From Paralichthys olivaceus (Eukaryota; Chordata; Actinopteri; Pleuronectiformes; Paralichthyidae): 64,000 nt of DNA. The DNA lies in NCBI RefSeq assembly GCF_024713975.1, contig NC_091109.1, positions 15,220,501 to 15,284,500 of the forward strand. The letters are read 5' to 3'. The notes beneath the pieces are model-generated. The model saw only the letters and a list, made by a program, of their open reading frames with translations. It made no database searches and was not told the DNA's origin. Positions 11,400 to 23,501 of this stretch are shown piece by piece. The position numbers and the translations under genes are program-made. Position 1 is the first letter of the stretch; each line of letters opens with the position of its first letter.

Positions 11400-12525
11400 C
11401 ACCACAGCGCCCCCTGCGGCCAAAAGGGGTGTAGGTTGGAGTTGGGTGGGGGTGAAGTTGTGTGCAGAGCAGATAATGTTATTTTGTCTGCTTTCGAGTT
11501 GAGTCTTATTATTGGGTAATTCATTATATAATGTGTTTTAATTAGTGTTGTTATTGAGTGGAACAGTTTCACCATGTTTCTGTGGCACAAAGTGGAAATA
11601 CTCAGAGAACAGACGCCTCATTTACTTTAGTAAAATACCTGATGAGTTGAGGCGTAACTATGATCCTGCATGTAAAGGCAGATTCAGTACCTAACTTTTA
11701 AGTAGATATTTTGATAGAACTTCATATATTTATCCCTCTGTTTATTTTATACATTTTATTCTAGTTTATGTATTTATTATTGTATATTTATTTGACTTGT
11801 TCTTTCCAAATCTCTTTTAGGATGTTTACTTTTCTATTTATCATTTTCATATCTCTTAACAATTTTCAAATCGCATCTTTGACTGATTCTATTCACATCT
11901 CTTTTCAGATTTGCTTTTCCTGATCTCTTTCAGTATTTAATTATTTCATATTTTCACATGTTCACAATTAGTAATCATTAGTTATTAGTGCATAAGAACA
12001 GCCACTCAGCTATCTATATATATGTATATATATATGGACAGGGAACAAAATGCAAGTTCATTTGTAGCTAATATTCAGCATTGTTTGCATTGTCTCTCTA
12101 CTCAAGTAGAATAATATAATATGAATTCTCAATTTTTTAAATTAAGGATAGACCACAGCTGAAATCCATCACTGTTGAGTTTGACTCCAACATCATTTAT
12201 GATTCAAAGATTCAACAGATTGTTTTAGGCTGCATGTAAATAATACTGAATGATGTCCACTTTTTAAGCATATAATATATTCATGATTAAATCTGCACAT
12301 AAAGCATGTTTAGAGAAAACTAATGGGTTTGATCATCCTGAGTTGAGGATATTTATGAGTTTTCCATTTCAGAAACAGAGAAACGTTAAACTCAAGTTCT
12401 GTTACTGTAGTTAAATGTAGTCAAAATAGTTTAACAAGATTTAAGTTACCGTGTTTAAATTTACAACATATTAATGAATACATTTATGACATCTGATTTT
12501 GATCTTCTGCTTTAACCAGCTCTAG
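11400..12525. other. AT-rich intergenic stretch
   Basis: Nothing coding was recognised. There is a short TATA/TATG alternating run near 12016-12034 and several TCTTTTC-type runs near 11800-11940. No promoter or RNA gene stands out. Confidence 0.5.
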
Positions 12526-13216
12526 CTCCAGCCCTCCACACTCTGGCCACATGAGGTCGGGCATTGTCCTGCACCAGGAGGAACCCAGGGTCCACTGCAC
12601 CAGAGTAATGTCTAACAATTGCTCTTCAAAGATATTCCTCCCCAGACAATCACTGACCCACCACCAAACTGGTCATGCTGGATAATGTTACAGCAGCATT
12701 ACGTTCAACACAGGGTCTCCACTCTTTCACATCTGTCACATCACTCAGTGTGAACCAGATCTCATCTCTGAAGAGAACAGGGCCAATTCTGGTGTTTTCT
12801 GGCAAATGCTAATCACGCTGCACGGTGCTGGGCTGTGAGCACAGGTCCCACTAGAGGTCATCAGGCCCTCATGCCATGGCAGTGCTCCTGTTCCTCCTCG
12901 CACAAAGGAGCAGATACTGGTCCTGCTGCTGGGTTGATGCCCTTCTACAGCCCTGTCCAGCTCTCCTTGTGTAACAGTCGATCTCCTGGTATCTCCTCCA
13001 CGCTCTTGAGACTGTGCTGGGAGACACAACAAACCTGCTTGTGACCACATGTATGGATGTGCCTTCCTGGAGGAGCTGGACTACCTGTGCAACCTGATTG
13101 GGCTGCAGGTACCGCCTCATGCTACCAGTAGTGACAAGGACACAAGCAGAACACAACACTAGAGAAGAATCAGTCAGGAAGGATAAAGAGAGAGCAGCTG
13201 TCTGTGGCCAGCACAT
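12526..13216 (-). pseudogene. Tc1-like transposase pseudogene
   Basis: The N-terminal helix-turn-helix part is intact enough to read [18 protein letters not shown], then [14 protein letters not shown], then [11 protein letters not shown], the paired-like DNA-binding pattern of Tc1 transposases. After frameshifts a segment near 12750-12800 reads ALFSSEMRSGSH, corresponding to the first catalytic Asp region (usually FSDE), where the Asp is now Ser. Near 12540-12580 the frame reads VQDNARPHVARVW, the second catalytic Asp motif. Stops and shifts between these blocks show it is dead. Confidence 0.75.
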
Positions 13217-13378
13217 GTAAAATCATTCCTTTTGGGGGTTGTCTTGCATACATTTGCACAGACGCAGGTGAAACGGATTCATTATCACTTGTGCTTCTTA
13301 AATGGACGGATTGATATCGCTGAAGTTTAACTGACTTGCTGTTATTCTGTGATGATTAAGTGTTTCCGAGCAGTGTAT
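12526..13378 (-). mobile_element. Decayed Tc1-like DNA transposon
   Basis: The region reads on the minus strand as a Tc1-like element: transposase relics at 13216-12526, then to the right (its 5' side) a non-coding arm ending at CAGTGTA (13371-13377). That resembles the TACACTG-type inverted terminus of a common fish Tc1 group and would abut a TA target. The left terminus was not identified. Several frameshifts make the element inactive. Confidence 0.65.
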
Positions 13379-13803
13379 TTCAAATTGTATTGCAATATAC
13401 ACTACACTTCCAGTTTTATCACCCACTAAAAATGGAACTCTTAAACAATGAATGAGTGGATTGACTAAAATGAAATAGTATTGCATTATTAATTTCTTTC
13501 CAGTCTTTCACTGCTGCTACTGTGTCCTTTAAAGATAAATGTGCATGGTCACATATTAATATTTCGGGCTCAACTGGGTTTATATGGCGGCCCTTCTCTG
13601 TATTTACCCGTGTCATTGTTAGTTGTCCTATCAAAGCTCCACTGACAATGGCGTTTTGCATTCAGCATGACTTAACACACAATGAGCATACAGCTGTTCC
13701 CATCTCAGCTAAGGTCCAGGGTTAGGTGGCGTTTGTTAAATCTGCTTTTTGGAACAGGCCGTGGAACATTTTCTTTAAACAAAAACAACTGCTTTAAATG
13801 ATC

Positions 13804-13809
13804 TTTAAT
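13804..13809 (-). terminator. chchd7: Candidate poly(A) signal of chchd7
   Basis: ATTAAA on the minus strand about 210 bp past the chchd7 stop. It is the nearest reasonable variant signal; no AATAAA closer to the stop was found. Confidence 0.4.
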
Positions 13810-14021
13810 TGTTTTCATGATGTGTCAGTTCACTTCACATTAATCTCGATAAATAATCAATCTCATATCTTCTTGTCTCTCTGTAACTCCATAAAGTCCT
13901 TCTGCAGATGTCACTTTAAAACAGATCAGTCACAGTATACACCAGGCAACTGCAGTGTAGTAGCATCATGGTTCCTGGGCCCACTGATCTTCACAGTGTC
14001 TTTGTGTGACCCTGCTGACTC

Positions 14022-16753
14022 TCAGTATGGTTTGCCTCCGACATCAGCAAGCATCTCTTGCCTCTCTGCAGCAGTAGGCATGTCAGGTCTCACCCCGTTT
14101 CTTCTCCTCTCCACCATTACGTTGTGCTGCATGGACAAAAACAGAAAAGATTTTGTTTAGAAACCCATTACATATTTGACTTGCTGATACTATTGCTTTC
14201 TATTATCAGGAGAAAATTGCATGTCTACTCGCACTGGAAGTAGATGCAGCAGTAAAAGCTTGCTACAAATTTAGCAAGTCAAAGTCCATTTTTAAATGAT
14301 GACTAATACTCCTCACACTGTTTCATATTTTTAATTAACAATATGGATTTTACAACAAAGATATGGAAAGCAAAAAGATAAGAGCAATCCAATCCAGGCA
14401 AAATAATAAATAAATAAAAAGAACAAATTTACTAGACAATGCAGATCATTAAATCAGATCATTATATTACCCCATGTGTACAATTTCAAAAAACCCTATC
14501 ACTTTGTTATTACAGGGGATTTAATGTAGATTGGGGACAGTAAATCTTTGGATAATTTGCTGAATGGGAAAGTTGTTTAAATGTTCCAGAGTTTTCTTCA
14601 TTCCCTTTGTATTTGCTTCTTTTACAAGATATCTCGAGGGCCCAGGGATGAAAAAATCCTTTTTCCACTGAAATTGCAACTTGAAATTATTACACTAGCA
14701 AACCAATTCAATGAGAGAAATATCTAATCACTTTACTGCATTCTCGAGTATTTAGTATTCCAGATAATTAAGTCCAGACTTTCTCCAGAGGTTTCCTTGC
14801 ACATATGAACAACGCAACGGGAGATTCTCAGCTCAGACAAATTAACAATAGCAGCAAATTCTCAGGAGGATTCACGTGAAGGGTGGTGCAGCAGGCAGAG
14901 GTAGGATGGAAAGTATTAATTCAGCATAATAGTACAGCAGGGAAAAAGTCTAGGAAAATTATGCTTATGTTTGCAGTGATATTATGGTTATCTTCAGGGG
15001 TGTGAAGTAAAACTACTAAAGGAGTGTTAATTAAAAGAAAATGTACTCAGATAGAGGTAAAAATTTAGTTAGTCAGTTAGAAATCACACAGAGTTAATTT
15101 TACTGAAGGGGAAGAAATCAAAACCCTGTATGCTAATATTAATGACACATGATCAAAGCTACTGAAATAAAGAATCAAACAGAATACATCAACAGAAAAT
15201 TCACAGATGTATAAACATAATAAACTTGTTTTTGATAATCTTCTACTGGATTGAACAATGAGTCATTTGTTGCACACATCTGTTTGAATGCCACTTTGTG
15301 AATCTTACACACCTCAAACAATCTGCAATTAATTAAACCTCACTGATGAGTGTAAAATGTCACAAGTCCATTGAGCCTCTCTGGTCTTGCTGTTCATTTC
15401 TTTGAAACTCTGGTTTAATTCCTTGTTGATCACAGCTGACATATAGAAAAAACATTTTAAAAAATAACATCGGGAGCCAAGGAGAAAAAAACCATTTGTG
15501 GGCTGATCTGACATGAGAAGAATGTCCTCTGTAAAGAAAATGTTGCTCTGTTACTTCGATCTTTTTTTGGAAATCTTGAGAGATTTCACACAAGTTTGTG
15601 AAAGTACTGAAGATATCTACTTGGGTCTTAATTAAAAAAGCTGAACCATTTTAGTGAAAGGGAGGGGACTAATGCTTGAGACTCCTCTTTTGCTCATTTC
15701 AGACAAACATGTGACACCTCCATGACTTCTGCCCCTCAATGCCCAGTTGGTCATGCAGCATCAAAGAGGGAAACATTGCTGTCTCCCCAAACATGGTCAG
15801 CTGAGCATAATGCCAGACGACATGTCTTTCAGGTTTGTTGCTGTGCAGTTCACACACTGACTCGCGACAAGGGGTCACAAACTACATGATCTTTTCACCT
15901 GGTAACAGAATGAAACATCATGCTGGAGTATAAGAAATGAATCAGTGGACATTCACAAATTGTTTTGTGCGGCTCAAGCTCAAACTTAGCCTACTACTCA
16001 ATTTATTTCTACAGGACTTTACATAAGCTCAAAATGCAAAAGTCAAGGAGGCAACTCACCACTACATGCACCTTTACCAGCATCATCCCCGTTGTGCGAT
16101 GCGACTGGCTGCAGTTGTCCCCGATTTGTGTAAATATTTAGCTTGCTACAAGTAGAGTCCGAGTCAGCAAGCTTCTCAAATCATTTCTCTGTGGAGTTCA
16201 CTCATAGCAAATGCAAACTGCTGATCGAACGTGGGTTTGGCTCTGATCTAAGGCTTTGGTCTCTGACTTCCAAAACTCCTTGGCCAGTGCAGAATAATGC
16301 TAAAAATTGTGTGGTGTGAACTACGCTTAAGCAAGCCACAGGTATGTCTACTGAGAATCAAAGCTGATGAAAGCAATGCCATCCAACTGCATTTACATGC
16401 ACAATGTATTTGCTAATATTTCTTTTTGAATTAGTGTAATTACTTTGTTCTCTTTGATGCTGGAAAAAAAAAACTTACCCAGTATTTCCTACAGTTCTTA
16501 TATTTCAGGAAATAGGCCGAACACTTGCCCTTATCATAGTTGTAGACATCCAAACACTTACGAGACGCATCACTTTCCTGAAAAAGAGAAGCATTTGCAA
16601 CAGAAGAAAAGGATTAGCCATTTAGAGAGAATGTCATAAGCCAACAGTATGCAGATGTTTGACACAATGCAGGATGTCAAGTGACAGTACGCTTACTTCG
16701 ATGCATGGGTTTATGTCCTGATTCCGAAGTTTTTTTTTTTCATTTTTATCCAT
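14022..16753 (-). CDS. chchd7: CHCHD7, twin CX9C mitochondrial intermembrane-space protein
   Basis: Coding exons 16753-16697 (19 codons), 16577-16479 (33 codons) and 14126-14022 (34 codons plus TGA) join in phase 0 with clean donors (GAA|gtaagc, TGG|gtaag) and acceptors (ccag, tcag, gcag). The product is 86 residues; the human protein is 85. Cysteines 17/27 and 38/48 form two exact CX9C motifs, the CHCH fold oxidised by the MIA40 import relay in the mitochondrial intermembrane space. Recognisable blocks are [26 protein letters not shown] and the C-terminal [12 protein letters not shown]. The start at 16753 follows a ccag acceptor, so the leader is in an upstream exon. It lies head to head with plag1, as in mammals. 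The molecular role of CHCHD7 is poorly defined. Confidence 0.93.
14127..16478 (-). other. chchd7: chchd7 intron 2
   Basis: This 2.35-kb intron contains one family X repeat fragment (14740-14910) and otherwise AT-rich DNA. Small ORFs at 15329-15593 have no splice support. Confidence 0.7.
14740..14910. mobile_element. Family X repeat fragment
   Basis: A block reading CACATATGAACAACGCAACG, GGAGATTCTCAGCTCAGAC matches 56053-56090 and, less well, 61539-61562. Confidence 0.45.
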
Positions 16754-17914
16754 CTGGATCTGTGTACAGACGGACAATGTGTAAAGGCTTAGACATTTCT
16801 CGTAAGTAGAGTCTTGGGTGTGAGAGTGTGTGTTTAGTGTCATACATTTGATTATTATGGATTAGCTCATATTAATTCATAAAATATTGGTGTGTTTTAT
16901 ATTGACACACAGGTACCATTGAAAGTCCTTGAACAATTGAAATGTCATTTTGCATTTTACTTTCCTTCTACTAACTAATCAAAGAATTACCTTTTATCTG
17001 AAAAAAAGAAGAAACAACTTCACAGAAACCATTGACTGATGCACCACAAGAATATCAAGAGCAATGCTATTATAATTTTGTTGACAGAAAGTAGATTATA
17101 CAGAGAACTGAAATTTTGCTATTTTATTATAGAAGCAAATGCATTGAAAATAATGTATTAATCTGAGTGCATAAACAAATAAGTATTTATATTTATGTTA
17201 CAAGTATATTGAGTATCAACTACAGATATTGCAGAAACCTGCAGCTGTCCTGATGATAAAACTCAAAAGATTTTGCTAAGCAGTACAGATGAAAAACCAA
17301 GGGGCACCCCTGTGACCTTGGGTTTAAGCTGCTGACCAAAAACTGCAAAAACAAAGACAGGGACCATTGTTGCATTTTCATTCTCCATCTCTTCACTAAT
17401 TTCATGCCATCACGTTTAAAGGCTTTTCAGTACTGACGTCAGCCAACATGTACACAAACACTGATGTGTCTGTTCAAAATGAACATTGATCGGTCATTTC
17501 AACAACACTGATTTTCCACCTTTTCATTTCTGACAGGTCCCATGACAACATGACTGTTTACTTCATGTATAGAGAGAAAATACATCACAATCTATTCCAC
17601 ATTATTAAGATACATGACACACATGGTGCTTACACAATGCAAACACATGAGCACGATGTGTTTTAAAGTAGAAGACACTGACACTTATCAACATCATTTT
17701 GATATTATTAATAAAATGACCTCCGCTTGATTTTTAAAGCTGCTGTTCCTGCAGCAGAATGTTTTCATTCATAAACCAGAGGTGAGCCCTCACCACCCCC
17801 CAGCACACACAGAACCATAGCTGACCTTCATTATCACCCTGTGACCAAACATGTAGCCACGTTTCATCCCTGTGACAAAGTTAGACGAAAGTGACACTGC
17901 TACACATCACCTAC

Positions 17915-18170
17915 CTTTTAGAAATGCTAACTTTGATCCAGGCTAATGACTTGTGAACGCGCCGCGTGTCCTCACGAGTGAAGGTGATCCGGGTTTTTAA
18001 AAGAGCACGATCAATGACAGGGCTATTACCCGCTTCCTGAGTCCAGAGGAGAGGTGGACACGTGCCGCTGTCCCCTCGGAGAGCTAGCTACAGGCTTCTG
18101 CTTCACGAAGCCAGCGAACAACTTTACACTACATGGAGCTAGCTAGCAGAGCTACCCGAGCCATAGCATG
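17915..18170 (-). other. chchd7: Probable 5' non-coding exon of chchd7
   Basis: The minus strand shows a donor AAAAG|gtaggt with the exon ending at 17915, at the edge of the GC-rich promoter segment. A leader exon here would splice to the acceptor just before the start codon at 16753. The upstream limit is a guess. Confidence 0.45.
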
Positions 18171-18560
18171 TAGCCTCCCCGTCATGCTCGAGACGAGTCT
18201 CGTTGATGCAACAGCGCACCAGGAAAATCACCCGCTCCGTCACCGGCGACTGACAGCGACGTCAGCCAATGGTAACCTCCGAAAGCTACCCACGTAGACT
18301 GACAATCCGCCGAGCGAATAGGATTCCTTGGCAGACATGATGGTTTTCCTATCGCTGAAATTTGGACGAAACCAAGTTGAAACGATTGACAGCGCGTGCA
18401 GCAAGTCCAGAAAATGAGTTTTATTAAAAGGGACTGTGGCGGACATGGAGGCGAGAGTGGCAGCGCCCCGCACAAATCAAAAGGCACGGGGGGCGGGAGT
18501 TGGGGTGGGCGTGGCTAAAGCCTAGTGCGGTTGCATCGCAGCGCATACACAATGGCTGCT
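18171..18560. promoter_or_regulatory. Probable bidirectional chchd7/plag1 promoter
   Basis: A GC- and CpG-rich segment between the two divergent genes. It contains a CRE-like GACGTCA directly followed by a CCAAT box (18259-18270), but no clear TATA box. In mammals PLAG1 and CHCHD7 also start head to head from a shared CpG island. Assignment of the start sites is inference. Confidence 0.6.
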
Positions 18561-18650
18561 CGAAAGAGGGGAAAGCAAACAATTTTCAGGCCCGCCGCGT
18601 CTAGCAAAAAATATGAGAAAAAAATTATTAAAAATTCGGAAAATAGTTGA
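18552..18650 (+). other. Possible upstream ORF in plag1 leader (32 codons)
   Basis: ATG at 18552 opens a basic 32-residue frame (MAARKRGKQTIFRPAASSKK and on) closed by TGA at 18648-18650, all before the donor at 18694. If plag1 transcripts begin upstream of 18552 this would be translated first. The base composition shifts to A-rich along it, so it may be chance. Confidence 0.3.
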
Positions 18651-18693
18651 AAGTGAAGAAAAACTCAACAGAAAGGATGTTAAAGCGTCCGGG
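18561..18693 (+). other. plag1: Probable 5' non-coding exon of plag1
   Basis: A strong donor (CGGG|gtaagt, intron from 18694) ends a stretch next to the CpG-rich promoter in the plag1 direction. The exon with the plag1 start codon has its own acceptor at 23484, so at least one upstream leader exon is required. The 5' boundary is not defined. Confidence 0.45.
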
Positions 18694-19430
18694 GTAAGTT
18701 TGATGTAAATTAAGTAAACGGTTACACAGTTCTTGAATTAAAATATCGGGGTTATTTAAATTATGAGAGAGGGGTGAGCTGGGGAAAAAGTTTGTGTTAA
18801 TCAGTACCCAGTTTGGGACCACAGAGAAAACCAAGGGAGGCACAAGTAATGAAAAAAAAATTAAAATAAATTGTGTCACTGGTGATATTAGTGTCACGAT
18901 GAGTGTCCACGAACATTGAAGAGCACGGGGATCGGTGGAAAGAAGGGAAGTTGAGTTAAGTTGGAAATAGCCTCCACACAGTTTATTTTTTAATATAATA
19001 ACAGCGGCAGTGCGGTGCTCGCCGACAGCAACAGGCGCACACGGATTCGGCAATTCTGTCATTTTTCCTGCTGTGTGCACTCACGTTTATTTCTGCCTGA
19101 TACAGCTACACACTTAATCACAGACAGTGTCAGCACGTCCTTATCGATCCAAGCATCTCGTTTCCAAAACTATACCGCCGAATGCGAGCATGTAGCGGCT
19201 ACACTCCTCTTGTCATGCTCTTTCACTTTTAGTCTACAAACTGTATCGCGTTTCCATCCTTTGCAGCTATTGATCCCGGCGACACACGGCTGACACTTGG
19301 GCTGTGACCCACTCGGAGGCTAATAAACAAGACACGGCTTGTAAATAAAGCAGCAAAATGGAGGTAGATCTTCAGGCAAACTAATTATGACATGCTGAAG
19401 ATGTGCGTTTGCAGCCTGCGCCCGACGTGT

Positions 19431-19488
19431 CACACACACACACACACATACACACAAACACACACATATACACATACACACACACACA
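19431..19488. repeat. CA microsatellite
   Basis: Interrupted (CA)n with TA and AA steps. Confidence 0.9.
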
Positions 19489-20869
19489 GCTTGTTTTAAG
19501 ACCAAAAGTCAACTTGTGTTTCAGTGTGATCGCTGTGGCAGGTTGCACCGAGCACGTTGGGATATGTGCTCGTACTGTAAAGCTGCTGCTGCGCATATCT
19601 CAGTCTATAGGAGCCTGTCATGTCAGCACCGAGCTGTAAACACGAGCTGCTCGTCCTCACATGCTTCAACGCTGCGGAGTTTCTCCTGTCGCACTTTAGT
19701 TGTTGTGGCCAGTGTGTTTGTGCCGGTGGTGAGAGAGCTGATCTTGAAACAGTTCCTGAGAGGAAGTGTGTTGTCAGTGTTGGCTCACGTCTCTGTTTAC
19801 ACCTGTCCTGCACCTTAAACCGTCCCCACGCACCATGTGACATGCAGTCACTCTGCAGCTGTCTTGGTACGACTTCAATCTGCAGTCGTTTCCATACTAA
19901 ACGGTTACTGATGCCACTTTGTCATTTTTATATAAATGCACCTGGTTTGAAGCTGTCGTGTACCTTATCCTGATTGTTTTATTTGCACTTTAATGATGCT
20001 GCTGTCTTGAACATGTGCTTTCTGTTAAATGAAAACTATTCCCGGATCTTGGTCTCACATGATGTATAATATCTTATATCGTCGCGAAATTAACATGAAC
20101 TTTATGGTTGAAACATCGAGTTATGTTGCACTTTTATTTTAAAATAGTTTAACTCAGAGCATTAGAATTTTGAAGAAAGAAGTAGTCTCTGCCTGTTTTG
20201 ATAAATTATGAGTACATACAGTTAATCTGCACCATCAGCTGAACATTATTATTACTATTGTTGTAATTATTATTACGATTATTATTATTGTTTCTGTTAT
20301 TAGCAACATCATATAAAAACAGAAAGCTGCACCTTTTGCCCAGGCAAATATGAATTGCACAATATAAATGTGCTATAATAATGATAAAACGTTGCTTAGT
20401 AATGAGAACACAATAATTCGATTTTTTTCTTTGCTTAAGATTTGTCAGATGTGAAATGGTTCAGCTCCTTAGAATTGTAAGCTTTGACTGAGAAATAATT
20501 AGTTATTAATAATTCATTAATTATTGCAAAATAGAAGTGTAGTTATTTTTAATTATTGAGTTCATTTCTGCTAGACATGCAGGAATCACTGCTTGTGATT
20601 ACTCTTCAACAGCAAGATGCTCAAAGACTGATTCCAAGCTACAGGAGAGTTTTCAGTTAATAACAGAAAAATCAACACTTTCCAGAGTTGATTGAGGGAC
20701 AAGAAATGATCTGCTGCTTGGAGAAATGTATGACTTAAAACCAATACAGATAGAAATAAGATATAAATGTTTTTAATTCAGCCAAGGGAATTGTTTTCAT
20801 CCAAATGTTTGTTGGCTTTTGTGTTAGTTTATTTGTTTGCAGAATTAGTTAAAAAAAACTACTACTGAA

Positions 20870-21110
20870 ACGTTTTCCACCAAACTAGACTCGAGGGATA
20901 TGGCCTGGCCCTTTGGAAGAACCCATCAAATGTTGTTGCGGATTAAGGGGCAGATCCAGGATTTAAAGAAAAATAAATCAATTTTTAACAAATAAATCAA
21001 TCATGTTATCAGGTCATTTCTCTTTTTCTTTTATATTTCTACTATAAGACCTGTACAATGATGAGTAGGATTGTTCGGCCTGGGCAGAGGTTTACCCTCT
21101 ACTAAGTGAC
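20870..21110 (+). mobile_element. Second, partial copy of the 8805-9380 element
   Basis: It contains GGGCAGATCCAGG and ends with GGGCAGAGGTTTACCCTC, the counterpart of the terminus at 9354-9370. The CTGT array and the left terminus are absent. Confidence 0.45.
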
Positions 21111-22050
21111 AATCTAGTTTAATATCTTGTAGATTTCCCACAATGAATGCAGATTATATAAACCTTTGCTGATAATTTGTGACTTTTTAGTCTCGTGTGA
21201 ATTTTCAGTAATAGAATCTGAGAATGTACGATGAAAGATGTCATCTCTGTCTACTGCATTTTCCCTGTACAATCTCATGGATTTAGTTTTATTTAAACTT
21301 GTTTGGGTTGAGATAAGAGCTTCAGAAATTCTATAGATGTCTTTGTCCAAAATACATGAGTAAATAATTCATTGTAGTTTGTTTTAATTTTGTTGTGCAT
21401 ATTGGGAATCCCAGATTTCATTTCAGAGGAGTTGACCAGAGTAATGTTAAAACAAGTCTGACATGGACACATTCTTTAGTGTATGTGTTCAGTAAATATG
21501 TTATTTATCCTGTATCCCCTGAAACTTAAACTGATTGAAATATTTAATTAAATCACAAAAAAATAAACTGGGGGGTATTTAAATATTAAAACCAAAAAAT
21601 GTATCAGGCTTAACAATCTGTAGATCTATCAAGCATTACATGGTGATCAATTCAAGTTTGTGTGTGATTAAGCGCATGATTGACAATAAGGGATAGTTTA
21701 TACAGGTGCCTTGCAAATGCTTTATTGTAATTTAGGCATACAATCATAGTTTTCACATCTCTTGGTACACAACGTGTAAACCTCTTTCTACTGTCGCTTT
21801 CATCTTGTCCCTCATCTATCCAGCAGACACTGGTGTCTGAGGAAAGTGTCGGCACCTTTGAATGAGAAGCATCACGAGGCTTTCCTCCAGGAAAAGCCTC
21901 CTCTTGAATATCTTCTGCTTCCAGCCTGGGTTCACCTCCATGCACACTACAAAAGCAGTGTAGGCTCACACATCTAGGATGTAGTCAAACAGATTCATCA
22001 TGCAGTGATTATTTTACATGTATGTGACATGTAACCTCACATAGAGGTAC

Positions 22051-22130
22051 TGTGTGTGTGTGTGTGTGTGTTTGTGTGTGTGCGTGCGTGTGTGCATGTG
22101 TGTCTGTATGTGTGTTTGTGTGCATGCTTG
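22051..22130. repeat. GT-rich microsatellite
   Basis: (TG)n grading into TGCG/TGCA/TGTC variants. Confidence 0.85.
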
Positions 22131-22297
22131 TAGGAGAATGGAAGTATTTCCATCTAAAGGATGACATGTTTGGAAACCCTCGACATTTTACGCTTTGCTC
22201 TTAATTTTGGCCCAATTTATGTAATGTGGCCATACTTTTTTTGACCTTGAAACCTCAGAGAAACAAAATAAGTGTGTGAATACTGGGTAACGCACTT

Positions 22298-22554
22298 GGG
22301 CGGCTGTGGCTGAGGGGTAGAGTGGTCGTCCTCCAACCAGAAGGTCAGCAGCTCAATCCCTAGTCTTCCCCATCTGCATGCCAAAGTGTCCTTGGGCAAG
22401 ATGCTGAACCCCAAATTGCCCCTCAAAGAACAAAAAGTGCTGCTCATAGATGCTCTGTATGAATGTGTGTGTGAATGGGTGAATGGCAAACTGTACTGTA
22501 AAGTGCTTTGAGTGGTCATCAAGACTAGAAAAGCTCTATAAATACAAACCATTT
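22298..22554 (+). mobile_element. tRNA-derived SINE, near full length
   Basis: The head (GGCGGCTGTGGCTGAGGGGT, then a B-box-like AGCTCAATCC) looks tRNA-derived with RNA polymerase III A and B boxes. The body holds GTCCTTGGGCAAGATGCTGA and the tail GTGCTTTGAGTGGTCATCAA. This is the best copy of a family also seen at 34391, 38407, 44461 and, in fragments, at 8418, 60190 and 61351. Confidence 0.8.
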
Positions 22555-23414
22555 AGTATTTACACCTGCTCTCAGTCTGAATGAAAGTCTTCACTTTGAC
22601 CACTTTAGGATTTTGAACATAGTTAATGAGTCTGTCAAGTCACAAAATGTAAATACAATTCTGTCTAGTTCTTTTTACTTGAAACATATATAAGACGAGG
22701 TGTTAATTCGGCTGTATGATTATTTTTGAGAATGTATAGTTTGTTGTACGGTTTTGCATCACACAGAAAGGTGATGTTATGTAGCCTCCCCTCATTGAGA
22801 GTTTGGTTTCTCTTCTACTGTTCTGTTGCTAAAATATTATTGCATTGTACTTAATTTTGATTTGGGAGTTAGAATACACACAGATGTTGATACATCTAAT
22901 ATTTCAATATATGTTGCACTAAATCATGCTACTTAGACATCATGATGCTGCAAACATTTGCTTGAGGATAATCTGAACCTCAAATTGCAATGTGTGTGCC
23001 TAGGGATAGAGGGCTGAGAGGTATTCAGTTGATACCAATCTGCAACCTCACCACAAGATGCCAATAAATCCTACACACTGGACCTATAAGGAATAAACAA
23101 TGCACAACAAAATAATACATAAAACATAAGATATTAGAATGATATAACTAAATATATATAACAATGGAATAACATCAACACTTTAATCACTATGGTGAGT
23201 AGATTCATCAACTGGGGTTTTATAAAGCTGTACTTTTGATCAGGGTAGAACATTGTGGGAAGCAATTTTAGCTGTTTCTTCACTTACTGTATTTTTACCT
23301 CACTGAATGTCACTTGCTGCTGCTCCTACATGAATCAAATTCACGTGCAGGTATCATGGTTTGGTATTAAGACCAGCACTTATGGTTCCAGTAATGTTAT
23401 GTGTAGTAAATAAC

Positions 23415-23482
23415 TCTGTCTCTCTCCCTGTCTCTCTCTTTCTGTGTCTCTGTGTGTGTGTGTGTCTCTCTCTCTCTCTCTC
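23415..23482. repeat. CT/GT tract forming the plag1 acceptor pyrimidine tract
   Basis: A compound CT-rich microsatellite runs straight into the tcag acceptor at 23481-23484, so repeat length changes would alter the splice site's pyrimidine tract. Confidence 0.8.
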
Positions 23483-23501
23483 AGGCCCCTGAGTCCGGGC
23501 G

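Larger units (their letters stand above)
18694..23484 (+). other. plag1: plag1 intron 1 (putative)
   Basis: 4.8 kb with no coding exon. It holds CA and GT microsatellites, a partial inverted-repeat element (20870-21110) and one complete SINE (22298-22554). A moderately CpG-containing part at about 19510-19760 could hide an alternative leader exon, but no decisive splice site was seen. Confidence 0.5.

Noticed and set aside
19496-19973. Overlapping 100-117 codon frames on both strands
   Set aside because: Frames on both strands in moderately GC-rich DNA within plag1 intron 1, with no domain or exon borders; chance is the simplest explanation.
21652-21969. 105-codon minus-strand frame
   Set aside because: No acceptor/donor pair, no recognisable family, and it sits in plag1 intron 1 near repeats.
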